Shown here: positions 10,001 to 20,772 of the stretch, piece after piece
Layout: each line of letters begins with the position of its first letter
How positions within the stretch are numbered: position 1 is the first letter of the stretch
Source: Pilatotrama ljubarskyi
Taxonomy: Eukaryota > Basidiomycota > Agaricomycetes > Polyporales > Polyporaceae
NCBI GenBank assembly: GCA_022385805.1
Contig: MU277765.1
Span: 54,664-88,577, forward strand
Length of the DNA: 33,914 nucleotides
Direction of reading: 5' to 3'
Notes under the pieces: model-generated
The model's input: only the letters and a program-made list of their open reading frames with translations
Database searches by the model: none
What the model was told of the DNA's origin: nothing
Program-made: the position numbers and the translations under genes

Positions 10001-13000
10001 CCGTTTGCTGTCCGGTAGAGTGAGTATGCTTAGACTGTCTCCTTCCGAGTGCTGACCGTTTCGCAGCCAAGTACCCCAAGGATGCCAGTGGAGAGGAACC
10101 GGTTCGTTGTACTTTCATCGTCGATACTTTCTTCGGGCCTGTCTGACCCATGGATCAAGCGCCGGTGTGCAACGGCGTCTGTCAGCGTGAGTCTTGGTGG
10201 ACCCGCGTATGGACCGCAGCTCATTCTTAACCTATTACTTCAGCGGGAGAGATCACGTTGGCGACGGATTCATGTGAGGCTTGATATTCTTCCACTCGCT
10301 CGCAGCGGTTCAGCCCTAACAGCGTGCGTGGATCGCAGGGGGAACTGGCAAGAGGTGCTCATCGGGGCACAAGGCGTTCTGCTGTCAGTCCGGCTTGACT
10401 GCTGACCAGATCGCTCGTGCTACGAATTGTCAATGGTGAGTGCCTCACGTAGACTCTTTTGCTCGTCATTGACGCGTTTCCTAGGTGTACGTACTACTTT
10501 TTCCACCTTAGTCACAGGGTTCCGCCTCATCGCACTGATCACTTAATCCCAGACGGCAAGCAATCTCACAAGTACGTTTCTATCCTGTCTGTGGTTGGCG
10601 GTCGCTGATGTATCCTTCGCCGTCAGCTGCAATGACAATGTCTGCCCTCCTGGCACGTTCACGAAGGACAGAGACTGTAAGTTCAGATCTACTTCATTGC
10701 TACGGACCCTCAGCTCATTGGTTACAGACTATGGCGATACCAACATCTTCCATGCATGCTTCATGCAGGAGAAGAGTCTTTGCTGGTATGCACCCTATCA
10801 TCGTACCGAGTTGATTGCTCATGCACCCTACAACACAGCGACCCTCCCGACGGGACAACCACGACCTCTCCGTTCAACGTCGTAAGCACCCATTCCCTGA
10901 GTGGAATCCTCGAAACAAATCCTGACGATGTTGATAGGACGATCTGTTCCCCAATCCACCGGAAGATGGCGATCTGTCCTGGGACCTGCAGGACGATCGC
11001 ATTGACGAAAACGCGCCGAACGGCGGTTCTGACGCGGACGATAACTCCTTCGGTCTAATCGCTATGGATGTGAGCAGCCCGTGTATCCAGATTCTACAGA
11101 AGCCTGAACTATCGTTCCAGGGCCCTTCGAACCTCTTGTCGTCAGTAGCGCCATCAAGCGACTGGGTAGTCGTTGGATGCACGGGGAATACAACAGGGAT
11201 CCAGAACGTCGTAGCATTCTGTAAGAAGGCAGAGAACGACTCGTCCTCTGGGTGTTCCGCAGTGTTCGAAAGCGGCGCCCAGAATACGTACGTCATCTTC
11301 TCCGCATAGATAGCGACTCGCGGAGGACCTCACTGACTGTTCGAAATGTAGCATTGTCAAGTTGCCGTCAGGTTGCGGAGGTCCCTATGCGCGGCTACAT
11401 AGTCTCGAGGTCAACGACTCCCTCGCTCTCCCGGAGTCGCACGCGGCTATGAAGCCGCCATCCAACCCGATCTATGATCTCCAGTTCGACTTCGAGTTCG
11501 GCCGCATGTGGGTCCTCCTTCAACATTTGAGCTATGCCTGCATCTGATGCACTCCTCAGGTCCGAGACCCGCGCGGCGTCTGATGGTCAGGTCCTTCTCC
11601 GCGTGGATGCGACCACTTTGCCAGGCTATTGGGCGGAGATCGATACAGCAGGTACGCCGTCACCTATCGCCCGGATAGCATGCATACCGAAACGGCTCGC
11701 AGATCCTGATTCGCCTGCTCGTCGCGAGCTCGAGGAACGGTGGTTTGGAGCGTTCGGAGATTGGCTCTCCCGCCTCAACAAGGTGAAGTCGAACACGAAG
11801 GCCGACCTCGGAATGTCGAAGTCGTTCCAGTCCGTTCTGTACTCGGCCAGCCAGTCTTGCGCAAGCGACGATGGCACGACTACCTTCGCTTCGTCGATAT
11901 CCCTGACAGCCCAGGGCGCCGCCGAGTACATGGTTGAGTATGGTACGTCGCTCGGCTTCGACAATGATACGGGGATGGCTCGTTGACGGGTGCGAATTTG
12001 CCTTAGGCTTCTATTTGGAAGGAACAATTTTCCCGCCAGGCATCAACCAAGCCTATGTCTACGTCTCCTCTCACGGTTCGGCCACTGTGGGGTTGACCTT
12101 GACCGGCAGAGCATCGGCGAGCTACAACAGTGGCAAAATCCCCATCATTCCCCCCGTGTACTGGCCAGGCGTGCGTAGCCTTTCCCTCTTCATAATCACA
12201 CAACCTAATTCATCGCGTGTCGCAGCTCTCGTATCCTGGGATCGGTAAGCTCACCTCTGATCTACGTCGTCACTCGACTCAATAAGTCTCGATCGCAATC
12301 ATCACCGCTGGCAGTCTCTATCGGGCCTTCGCTCAACATATGTAAGTGTGCGACGACACCATAACCGTTTCGCCATTCTCACCACTTCTTTATAGACGGC
12401 CAACTTCAAGGTCAGCTGACCCTTTCTGGTACGATCGGCGCTACTGTCACATACCCACTTCCGGAATCGTACGTCTCTGGCCTTTATTCTCGACGCTTGT
12501 CGCTCACTGGATACTTCAGCTATGTATCGCTTGGGATTACCGGAAGTGATCCCGACCAATCAGATGAGGGCGTACAGGCCGAGGTCGACACGATTCCTGC
12601 GAGTAAGTGTCCCTCTGGGATGCTCCAAACCCTAGTACTCACCCGATATCCAGCATTCAACGTCGCCCCTACGTTCGATGTCTCACTGTCAGGGTCATTG
12701 AGGTAGGCTGCGCGTTGTAGGTCGTCTCCTCCTGGCGTGAAGATGCTGATTATGCGGTCCTAGTGTACATGCCATCCCTGAAGCTTCCCTCGTCTTCGAC
12801 CTGCTGCCCAATACAATCGTACACGTCAATGCACGTGGTGAGAGCGATACGGCCATATATCGTGCGAACTCGTCGTTGACCTCCACTGCCAGCTTATATC
12901 GCTCTGGACGGCTCTGTCACCGTCTCGTTCGATGCCGACCTATCAAGCGTAGATGCGCGTGTCGACGCCGCGATAGATGCTACCGCGGTAAGTGCCTTAA

Positions 13001-15366
13001 TGTGTTACGCGCTGCCACTGCCACATCTGACCTTTCTGCAGGGTGTGGAAGCGACTGCTGGATCTCAGTACTCCCTGGGTCCCTTCTCGATCTACCACAA
13101 CTCGATCAATCTCTATCAGTCAGTGCAACCCGGCTTTGCATGTTCCTTGTGCCGATGCTTACCCTGTTGACAGCCAAACATTGACCTTGGGAGGCGGTCA
13201 ACGCCGCCGAAGCATTCCATACTATGCTCCCTTCGTCGAGAGCGGTGTGTTCGCTGACTACCCCGACTATCTATATGAAGGAGAAAGCAGGAACTCTACC
13301 GAGCTCTCCTACACATCATTCGGTCACACACTCGACAAACGTAGTTTGATCAGCGGCACACTGACATGCCCGAAGACGGTTGATGACGGCTCCGCTACTT
13401 GCGACCAGCAACTCGCCGATGACGATGTCGCAGATGCGGACCCGGACGACACGACTGATGAGCTCTTCCGACGCTCGTTCGACTTCGAGGACTTCGACAA
13501 ATCGCACGCACGTGAGCACATCTCGCAGCTTTCCCTCCCCTAGGATTGCCCCTGACACGGCCATAGTCGAGAAGCGCGTGAAGGTGATAGGATGTTCGGG
13601 GTATGTGTTTCTGAGAAGCTCCCAGCATGTACCGGATGCTGATCATGTGCTTCACAGGCCCAGCTTGACTCCGCCAAGTTCGTCTGCTTGGGTCGCGTCG
13701 CTCGATACTGTGGGACGGTCGACTAACTCTGCGTCACTCAGACTACAGAGGAACAACGATCAATGGCTGGTGGCATTTCCTCCAGCCCAACACGTGAGTC
13801 CGTTCGCGACGTCTCGCGTGCCCCAGCTTGACGAGCCTTGATGATCAGTCCGACGTCCTACGTTGCTACCAGTACGTCTGGATTTGCTCGAGCTTGGCCC
13901 CGTCCTCATTACTTCATCTTGCAGATAATGGGCAGAACGTTCCGGTATGCTCTTTCCGCCTTGTCGGTTGTGGCATGTACTATGCTGACATGGACGTGTC
14001 CGCACTCATAGGGCGCAAAATGGGCTAGGGAGCACGTTTACGAGGTGCGCCGCGCGAGCTGTGCTTAACGCGTTTTAGATCATACTCATGTCGATTATCT
14101 TTATAGGTCCAGGTAAGCCATGCTGACCTACGGAGACGAAGGCGGCGTTGACAAAGAGCGAATCTGCGACATAGCTCCTCACGCAATTCATGAGTGTCAG
14201 TGTATTCCTTCTCTTGGCCTACGTGACCATTGTCTGACTGGATCACTACAGGACGTCATACAGAGGGACCTCTCCCAATTCCTGGTGACAAACGACAACT
14301 TCTGCTCATGGATACAGAAGTTCGTCTTCAAGAGCGTGCAATTCGGTCCGAACACGAAGTTCCAGCTCTCCGCCCTCCTCTCAGCAACTGAACCCAGCGG
14401 CAATGACCTTATGCCAGGTCCGTAAAGGCTCCTTCGCTTCAGCGTGCTTGCTGACAAGGACTTCAGCGCTGTTCGCGGATTCCAATTCAGCTAAGTAAGT
14501 CAATCTCTGTTGATCGTGCTGGATAACACCACTGACTTCATCATCTAGACAAGCGGTAGGTCATACTGCAAGTTCGTGATGTCGGAATCTGACACACAGC
14601 CTGTCAATCAGTTCATCTCCGGGAAGAGGAAGTTCAGGAAGAAGAGCACTCTCCAGAACGCTGATCTCGGGAATGTGCTGTACCTGCTCCGCTCTGCGGC
14701 ACATTCAGTCAGCTACATGAATAGCCAGCCTATCCAGACCGAATTTACGCGGGTTGCCCGCCTGGTAAGTTGTCACCGCATCTGCAGGCCTTGCTTACAA
14801 TTCTGATATAACGTAGGTCGAGCAGCGATGGGTGGACTTCTTCCAGCTATATAACACGGTTGCGGGGACAAACTATGACGTTTCAACAGCATATCAGTAC
14901 GTGATAAGTAGTACTGAACGATAAGACCCGACGCTGACGTTCGCATGATCAGGCGATGGCTGAAGGTACGTACAGTACAGTGCGAGAACACCACACGTAC
15001 TGTGAATGCTGACCATGTCATGGCGTGGACGTTACCCTATAGGGTATTCTAGGTATGTACTGCTCTACTTATGCGGGTGCCTCGCTGATGAGTTCCTGCA
15101 TAGCGGGATATGGCACCAATGCGAACTCATTCTTCGTCGATGCGGTGAATGTGCTCCAAACCAAGCTGAACGCATTGCCGGGCGGGTCCACCATGGTCGG
15201 TGTGCCAAAGAACGTGAGCGAAAGAACCATCGTAGTGGCTTTACCACACACTGACGACTCCGGGTCCGTACAGTGCAATCAGCCCAAGGTTCCTTTCGAC
15301 TTGACGATGCTGGGCAACCTCGCCAATTCTCTTCCCACCGGCGGACTCACTTGGACCTACCCATGA
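7082..15366 (+). CDS. Large secreted GH18 chitinase, killer-toxin alpha/beta-like (subgroup C), module 1
   Basis: Predicted to hydrolyse chitin outside the cell. I trace about 60 exons and roughly 1,600 residues. Exon 1 (7082-7479) encodes a signal peptide (VFLFILIGLLIVAQFF core), an Arg-rich stretch (RRFRRRLELAKRK) and the start of the first CBM18-like cluster (GACCGKSNFCGYG). The second cluster (CPLNVCCSKFGFCG) ends at 7907. GH18 runs from about 7880 to 9660 with SVGGWSF, DGVDIDWEYP (catalytic Glu, split by an intron at 8474-8526) and MSYDLHG. A Cys-rich part (FCCQSGLTADQIARA) and the FHACFMQEKSLCW region follow to about 10790, then a long C-terminal half. Kex2-like LDKR and LEKR sites lie near 13331 and 13569. 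The C-terminus (EHVYEVQ ... TWTYP) resembles zymocin-type precursors. No LysM was seen inside it; those sit in the divergent neighbour. One GC-AG intron starts at 9404. Family call firm; activity untested. Confidence 0.88.
7960..7964 (+). other. 5-nt microexon GGATG in chitinase 1
   Basis: The exon ending at 7907 (codons for GYYE) and the exon starting at 8026 can be joined in frame only through GGATG, flanked by TTTTTAG and GTGGGT. It supplies Gly and most of the Trp codon of the YYEGW segment at the start of GH18. The same five bases occur at 21664-21668 in the paralogue. Confidence 0.7.
10485..10486 (+). other. Putative 2-nt microexon GT in chitinase 1
   Basis: The upstream exon ends in TG at 10435 and the downstream exon starts with AC at 10553. 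Direct joining makes TGA, a stop. Using the acceptor CTAG at 10481-10484 and the donor GTACGT at 10487 leaves only GT, giving TGG TAC (Trp-Tyr) and open frame on both sides. The two introns would be 49 and 66 nt, usual for this gene. The paralogue has the same arrangement at 24163-24164. Confidence 0.5.
13331..13580 (+). other. Paired Kex2-type processing sites around an acidic segment, chitinase 1
   Basis: The codons for LDKR-S start at 13331 and those for LEKR-V at 13569, and a further RR-S (ELFRRS) lies between them. Fungal Kex2 proteases cut after KR and RR. The enclosed 60 residues contain two Cys and the acidic run DDDVADADPDDTTDE. Spacing (44 then 16 residues) is identical in chitinase 2. 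Cleavage here would separate the GH18-bearing part from the roughly 330-residue C-terminal part, as known for the K. lactis alpha/beta precursor. Cleavage is inferred. Confidence 0.5.
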
Positions 15367-15664
15367 ATCAGATGTTGCGTCTCCGACCACGTTTTTGCCA
15401 GCTTTGAGCCTCCCTCTAGCATGTCGGACAGAGAAGTGTTTATATCAGTGTCGACAAATAGCGGTATACAGGCATGTTCTTCATCGGACACGAGCATGTT
15501 CAGTGGCACGTGAATATTCACGGCACTATGCAGCATTCTCCATTCAGAAAAGTACAGATTTGCGGGAGCTACACATGAAGGCGACTCAAATGAAAGACGG
15601 CGTGCAGGGCGCTAATAAAATCGGAGGTAGGTTATGCAGCCCGTACGAAGCGCCTCTCCGATTA
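15367..15664. other. Tail-to-tail intergenic region between modules
   Basis: This 298-nt stretch joins the 3' end of chitinase 1 to the 3' end of the second LysM gene. It should hold both terminators. I see no coding sequence, and no clear similarity to the sequence left of module 1 beyond the LysM gene itself, so the duplication endpoints are blurred. Confidence 0.5.
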
Positions 15665-18600
15665 TCAAGGCCCCGACACACAGTACTAGGCACAACTCAT
15701 TGTAAGCCTCAAGACACATCTGCGAAATTGTTTCTACTTACCTGCACGCCAAGCTCTAGATTGGTGCCTACACGGAATGCGTTAGTGATTCTAGCGCTTG
15801 CGAGACGCGACGCTTACATTGGTCGTTGATCTCCGGGTTCCACTTGATGAATTGCGAGAGCGTGATCCCGAACTTGGAGTCGATCACCGAGCAGTTGTCC
15901 CCCGAAACCACCGTGTAGTACTGCTTGCAGCCCTGCCCAGGGGTGATCGTCCCGGAACCCGTCGGTGCCGGAGCAGCACTCGTCGTAGTCGTCGTTCCCG
16001 GTGAAGCTGCGCAGCAGAATGAGCACTCGCACAGCGGTGCGACACGACCAACCGAAACACTCACGGCCTGCCACACAGTATTGGAAGCCCCCAAGGATAT
16101 TGGAACCTGGCGGATTTCGGGATCAGCACCCCGTAGAGCCGACAAACCGAGATTCATTCACAATCGTTGTTGATCTCCGGGTTCCACGCCTGGATCTCCG
16201 CAAACGCGATGTCGAACTGAGCCTCGATGGCGGGGCACGAGTCTCCGGGTCTACAAAGATAGGCGATGACTCCTCCATCCAGTAAGCGAACCAACGACAA
16301 GAACGTACTGGACCGTGTAGTATGCCGTGCAACCCTGCGAGGGTGTGATCGTCCCAGATCCAGCTGCGGCTAGAAAGGGAAGCGGCGTATCAGCGGGTCG
16401 GCGGGACCTTGAGCCAGAAAGCACTCACGCCCAGCGACACAGTACCCGAGGGCGGGCTGGATGTTCGCGCCTACTCTTCGGTCAACGACATCATGGAGTG
16501 CGAGGCAGGTGGGCTCAGCTCACAATTCGAGTCGATCTCTGGGTTCCATTGTCGTATTTGGTCGAAGGTAATGCCATATTGGTCTTCCATGACCGCGCAT
16601 GTATCTCCGGATCTGGAGAAGCCATGATCAGCCCGTGGGCCCATCACTTGGTACATATCGCCAGCAACTCACTGAACGGTGTAATAGGTGTCGCAGCCTG
16701 TCGTTCTGCAGGGATGGTGACGGGTGAGCGCCTTGCTGCTGGAGCTTATCATTAGAGAGACGAGCTCACATAGTGCCCGGAGCGATGGGAGAACTTGTGG
16801 CCGGGGGTCCGTGGACGCAGTAAGCAAGGCCCAGGATGATGTTTGTGCCTACGAAGAGATCAGCAGTTAGCGATAGCAGGAGAATGATTGCGGTCGCTCA
16901 CATTGCGCATTGCTAGCACCGGCAGCGTCCAGTCAGTACCCATAGATTGATGTCAAATGTCCGTACTTACACCTCGGGATTCCATGTGCGGAAGTCGGAG
17001 AGAGAGATCGAGAACGTCGTCTCTATCACACTGCACGAGTCGCCAGACCTAACCGAACGTTGTCAGAGCTCTCCCGCCGCCGGCTAAAGGAAGGTTGTAC
17101 TGACTGAATCGTGTAGTACTCTTCACGTAGCGTATGCGGTGTGTTGAGCTCCCCGCTTCTATTGCAATTCATGGGAGTACTTACCTGTACAGCCGTCCGT
17201 GATCGTTCCGTTCGCGATATTGGTAGGGAGGGGACTTGCGGAGGTCGTCGTGGTCGTGCTCGTAGAGGAGGGTCCTATGGTGATGGAGGGAGGGACCGTG
17301 ACCGTCGGTGTGTAAGGCACATAAGGCCCGAAGATGCAATACGATAATCCGACCTGCCCGAGTAGCAGTCAATCGTCCAGAATAGAAGTTAAACAGAGGC
17401 GCGTGCACTCACTTGGATGTTCGTACAGTTCTCGTCGATCTGCGATCAGGTTGAGCATCGAGCCTTGTTCAGAAGTGCGAGCCGTACCTCGGGGTTCCAT
17501 GTCCGGAACTCCTCGTCGCGCAGTGAATACACCGTTTCGATGCCGAGGCAAGTGTCACCTGCCCACAAGTTAACTCCATCTGCCGCTCCATGGCAAGGAC
17601 AGGCGTGGAAGACTCACCAGGCTGTACTGTGTAGTCTGCGGAGATAGTCAGGAGCCATCGATCAATGCACAGAGCGACAGCGGAACACTCACACTGCAAG
17701 CATGAGTCCTCTCCTATTGTCCCAGGAGCAACCGTCGGTGCGGGCGGCGCCGTCGAAGGGTACGACTGCTGCGGAGTCGCAGTGACCGGTGTCACCGTGG
17801 TGTTCCCGGTGGCCATGATGGCGCCTGTAACTACAGGAAAATCACCGTCTGCGCTGATGGGTCAGCCCTTGTGCACTAAGGCTCAGAGTTCCCGGTACGG
17901 ACCGATGACGGAGAGAAGGCTCGCGCCACTCGTGGTGACTGTGAAGGCCGAGGTTGATGTCGCGTCTATGCGGCGTAGTCAGAACGTGGCTGGAGGCTAG
18001 CCAGATCTAAGCGACGTACTGCCGAACACCGCGACGCAGTATTCGAAGCCGGCGAGGAGGTTGCTGCACTGTCGTAGTAGTGTTCGGCGTTAGATCAGCT
18101 ATCCATGGGATGAGCAGAGTGTTTCACGTCTGAGTTCACACTCGGGTTAAGCTGCGAGATGGTGAGCATATGTAGACCGGCTGGAAACAGAATAGTAGAC
18201 GTACAGCGTAGAAGGTGTCGTTCGTAATCTTGAAGATTTGCAAGATCTTGACATTAAACGAGTGAGAGCGATTCAAACGACCGCTACGCGAGCTTCCTCA
18301 CCTGAGGACAAGTATCTTATATACCGTAATTAGTCAAACCCCACGTAACTCGGCCGCTGACATGGTAGTTCTCACCTCCGGGCACGGCCTCGTACCACAT
18401 TCCACAGAGAGTGCGATCAGACCCGGGGGCGATTGGACCAGTTGGAATGCTATCAGTAGTGAGTCGACCACGTCATCCACAACAACACGCGAGCGATACT
18501 CACGCGAGCGCCGTGGGAGTGCCTGTAAAGCAGTGCGGTCAACATCTACAGTGCTCCCAGAGACGCGTGAAAGGCGTACCTGAGACAGGCGAAACCGCGG

Positions 18601-20055
18601 TAGAAGCTTGGTACCCTCCCCCGGGAGGACCAACACAGATTCCTTTGCCGACTTGGGTATCGATGTTCGTGCAATAACTGTTGATCTGCCTGGACGGGGG
18701 TCGATATGAGATCGTTCAGACTCAGTGCCGCCCAGCTACATACGGGTTCCACGCGAGAAGCTGGCTCCACGAGATGGTATTTGCTTGATAAATCCCGACG
18801 CAGGTATCGTTGGCCTTGACGGTATACAGCGGGCACGAGCCGGACAGGCAGATCTTGCCACTTGGGGCTGGTAGCTTCGTACAGGACATGTCGAGGCCGT
18901 TGATCGCGATCAGCTGGTCGTAGGACAAGCTGTTCGCGGACGCGATCGACTGGCAAGTGTCGCCACTCTGTAGGCAGGTCTACGTCAGGCGAGATCGCAG
19001 GTCATGTAGTCGAGAGGCATACCTTGATGGTGTACGTGCCAAAGACGCATTTGTCCGCGGACGCAGGAGTCAACGTCGGGGAGCTGGCACTCGAATCAGC
19101 ACAGGAGCATGATGGCGGGGGAGGCAGCCTACGCGGTAACGTTGTACGATGTACCGTTCGTCGCCGTTGGGCCGGTGGTGTCGAAAAGAAGTCCGGCGGG
19201 TACGGTATTGTTGAACGACACGCCACACTTTGACTGGACGCTCATCCAATCTGATACGCTGCGGATGAGCGTCAGCGAGGCAAGTGTAAGCGCGAACTCT
19301 GAGACACGTACAAACTGGCGTCCCATCCGAAAGGGCTCGACATTTCGATGTTCAACGTCTGGAGTGTGCAGTTCTGACAGAGGAGCGAGGTAGGTTCCTC
19401 CGTGATTGGCGTTTCAGAGGTAGAGGGATTACTCTAGCAGGCAAATTTTGTCATGCTCCACGAAGCGGCTCTCGAGGAGCGGCGTACCTGAGCTACATTC
19501 ACGCAATACTCCGAGCCTTGGATAACACAGGACTGAAGTTTGACAATCAAGGCGTGACACATGAATCTCTCAAGGCGAACTTACGAGCTGCCAGATGTAA
19601 GCTAGATAGCGGAATCTGTGATCGTTGTCATGATGAGTTGAGTATCGATGAGTGAGCACCTCACACGGCACTCACGGAAAGGAAGCGACGTAGCTCGTGT
19701 CGCCCAGTATATATGGCCAGCCAGAGCAGGCTGCGTCGACCTGGGTGGCGGTCGAGATAAGCGAGTTGTAGCACGATGTGGAGCATAAGTCATCCAATTC
19801 GGATGCAGTGAGGTTGGAGATGGGCATAGAGGAGCTGGGGATAGCGAAGAAGATCGTAGGCGGGCATTGTACCGCTGATGCGAGGGCCTCTGCACAGACA
19901 GGCGAGCTCGGTAGCGGGTAGATGTCGGTGGAATCTGAATATACAGAGAACGTAGCCTGGTCTTGAGCGGTCACGGACTGCAAGAGAGCAGCGTAGACCG
20001 CCAGAGCCACCACAGGCAGGCAGGGTTTGCGGACGAGGGTAATGAAGAAACCCAT
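15665..20055 (-). CDS. Secreted multi-LysM protein, module 2
   Basis: Paralogue of the protein at 1938-6404, with the same order of parts. The chosen start (ATG at 20055) gives a short N-terminus and a hydrophobic signal peptide ending SVTA before QDQ, matching the first copy; the open frame extends further upstream but that part is not conserved. After a Cys-rich N-terminal domain, LysM-type units lie on the plus coordinate near 18970-18900, 18860-18740, 18330-18140, 17565-17480, 17050-16970, 16620-16520, 16250-16165 and 15925-15820. Examples are SGDTCQSIASANSLSYDQL, GDTCLGIETVYSLRD and SGDNCSVIDSKFGITL. It ends in LELGVQ-YCVSGP. The intron whose donor is GC in copy 1 has a standard GT here. 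It is divergent from chitinase 2. Chitin or chito-oligomer binding follows from the family; the biological role is inferred. Confidence 0.85.
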
Positions 20056-20377
20056 GAGCAGCCTTGAGATGATGCCTCGGACCGGGAGAGATGAGTCTTT
20101 GGTCGAAGGCTCGCAAGTTCTTATGAGACGTGCATGGCTTTGTTGCAGGAGAAAAGTCGAACGCTCGAGCGGTGCGTTCGTGTTCCTGAACATCTGCTGA
20201 CATGCATTGCGATGCGCTGCTCGGACAGCACAAGACACCTGCACGCCGCCCGAGAAGGACGAGTCGCTGGCCGGAGCATCAGAGCACACTGCCCGAGCGC
20301 GCGCGCTGGCGGATATTTGAAGGTCACGGTCGATCTTGAAAGTTTGACGCCCGTCAATCCGAATGGCATTTGCCTAT

Positions 20378-20395
20378 GCGCCCACAAGCGCCCAC
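20378..20395 (+). promoter_or_regulatory. Doubled GCGCCCAC motif, module 2
   Basis: Identical to 6676-6693: two GCGCCCAC repeats separated by AA. It lies 378 nt before the chitinase ATG and 323 nt from the LysM ATG (389 and 272 nt in module 1), so it is central and could serve both genes. Confidence 0.6.
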
Positions 20396-20517
20396 CACGA
20401 CGCTCGCAGCGGCCGCCTTTCTGAGACCTCCATCGGATTCTCCGACTTTTCGACCTGTGGTTGGCCTGAGTGATGTCTCAGACTACCCCTGGAAGCGTGT
20501 GCTCACTCCTGGAAAAC

Positions 20518-20538
20518 GATGGCCCTCGAGATGACCGC
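20518..20538 (+). promoter_or_regulatory. Conserved promoter block with CTCGAG core, module 2
   Basis: Same 21 nt as 6827-6847, again ending exactly 235 nt before the chitinase start codon. Confidence 0.55.
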
Positions 20539-20772
20539 TCGTCGAACCCGGAGATATCCCATGTGCGCAAAGCACACGGGCGGCGTCGGACAAGTTTTGG
20601 CGGAGCACAAGGGGCAGACTGACTCAGTCATCTTTGGGCAGGGCTCTCTTCCATCAAGTCCCCTTGCAGCGCTCATGATGGTACATGCACGATAAAAGGC
20701 GTCGAGCCATAATGCATGCGCTCGTGCACTTCGAGCCTTCGGAATCGCGGAACCAGCAGCCGCCGATTCACC

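Larger units (their letters stand above)
20056..20772. promoter_or_regulatory. Bidirectional promoter region, module 2
   Basis: These 717 nt lie between divergent start codons. They share with module 1 the doubled GCGCCCAC motif (20378-20395), the CTCGAG-containing block (20518-20538) and ATAAAAG (20692-20698, 75 nt before the chitinase ATG). On the LysM side CTCATAAGA (antisense, about 20113-20121) stands about 60 nt before the ATG. The rest has largely diverged, so the shared elements are the best candidates for control sites. Confidence 0.7.

Noticed and set aside
7082..15366. Chitinase 1 as a decayed pseudogene, because its open frames are short and broken
   Set aside because: Every break falls at a GT-AG (once GC-AG) intron, frames rejoin cleanly and the same structure is present in the paralogue.
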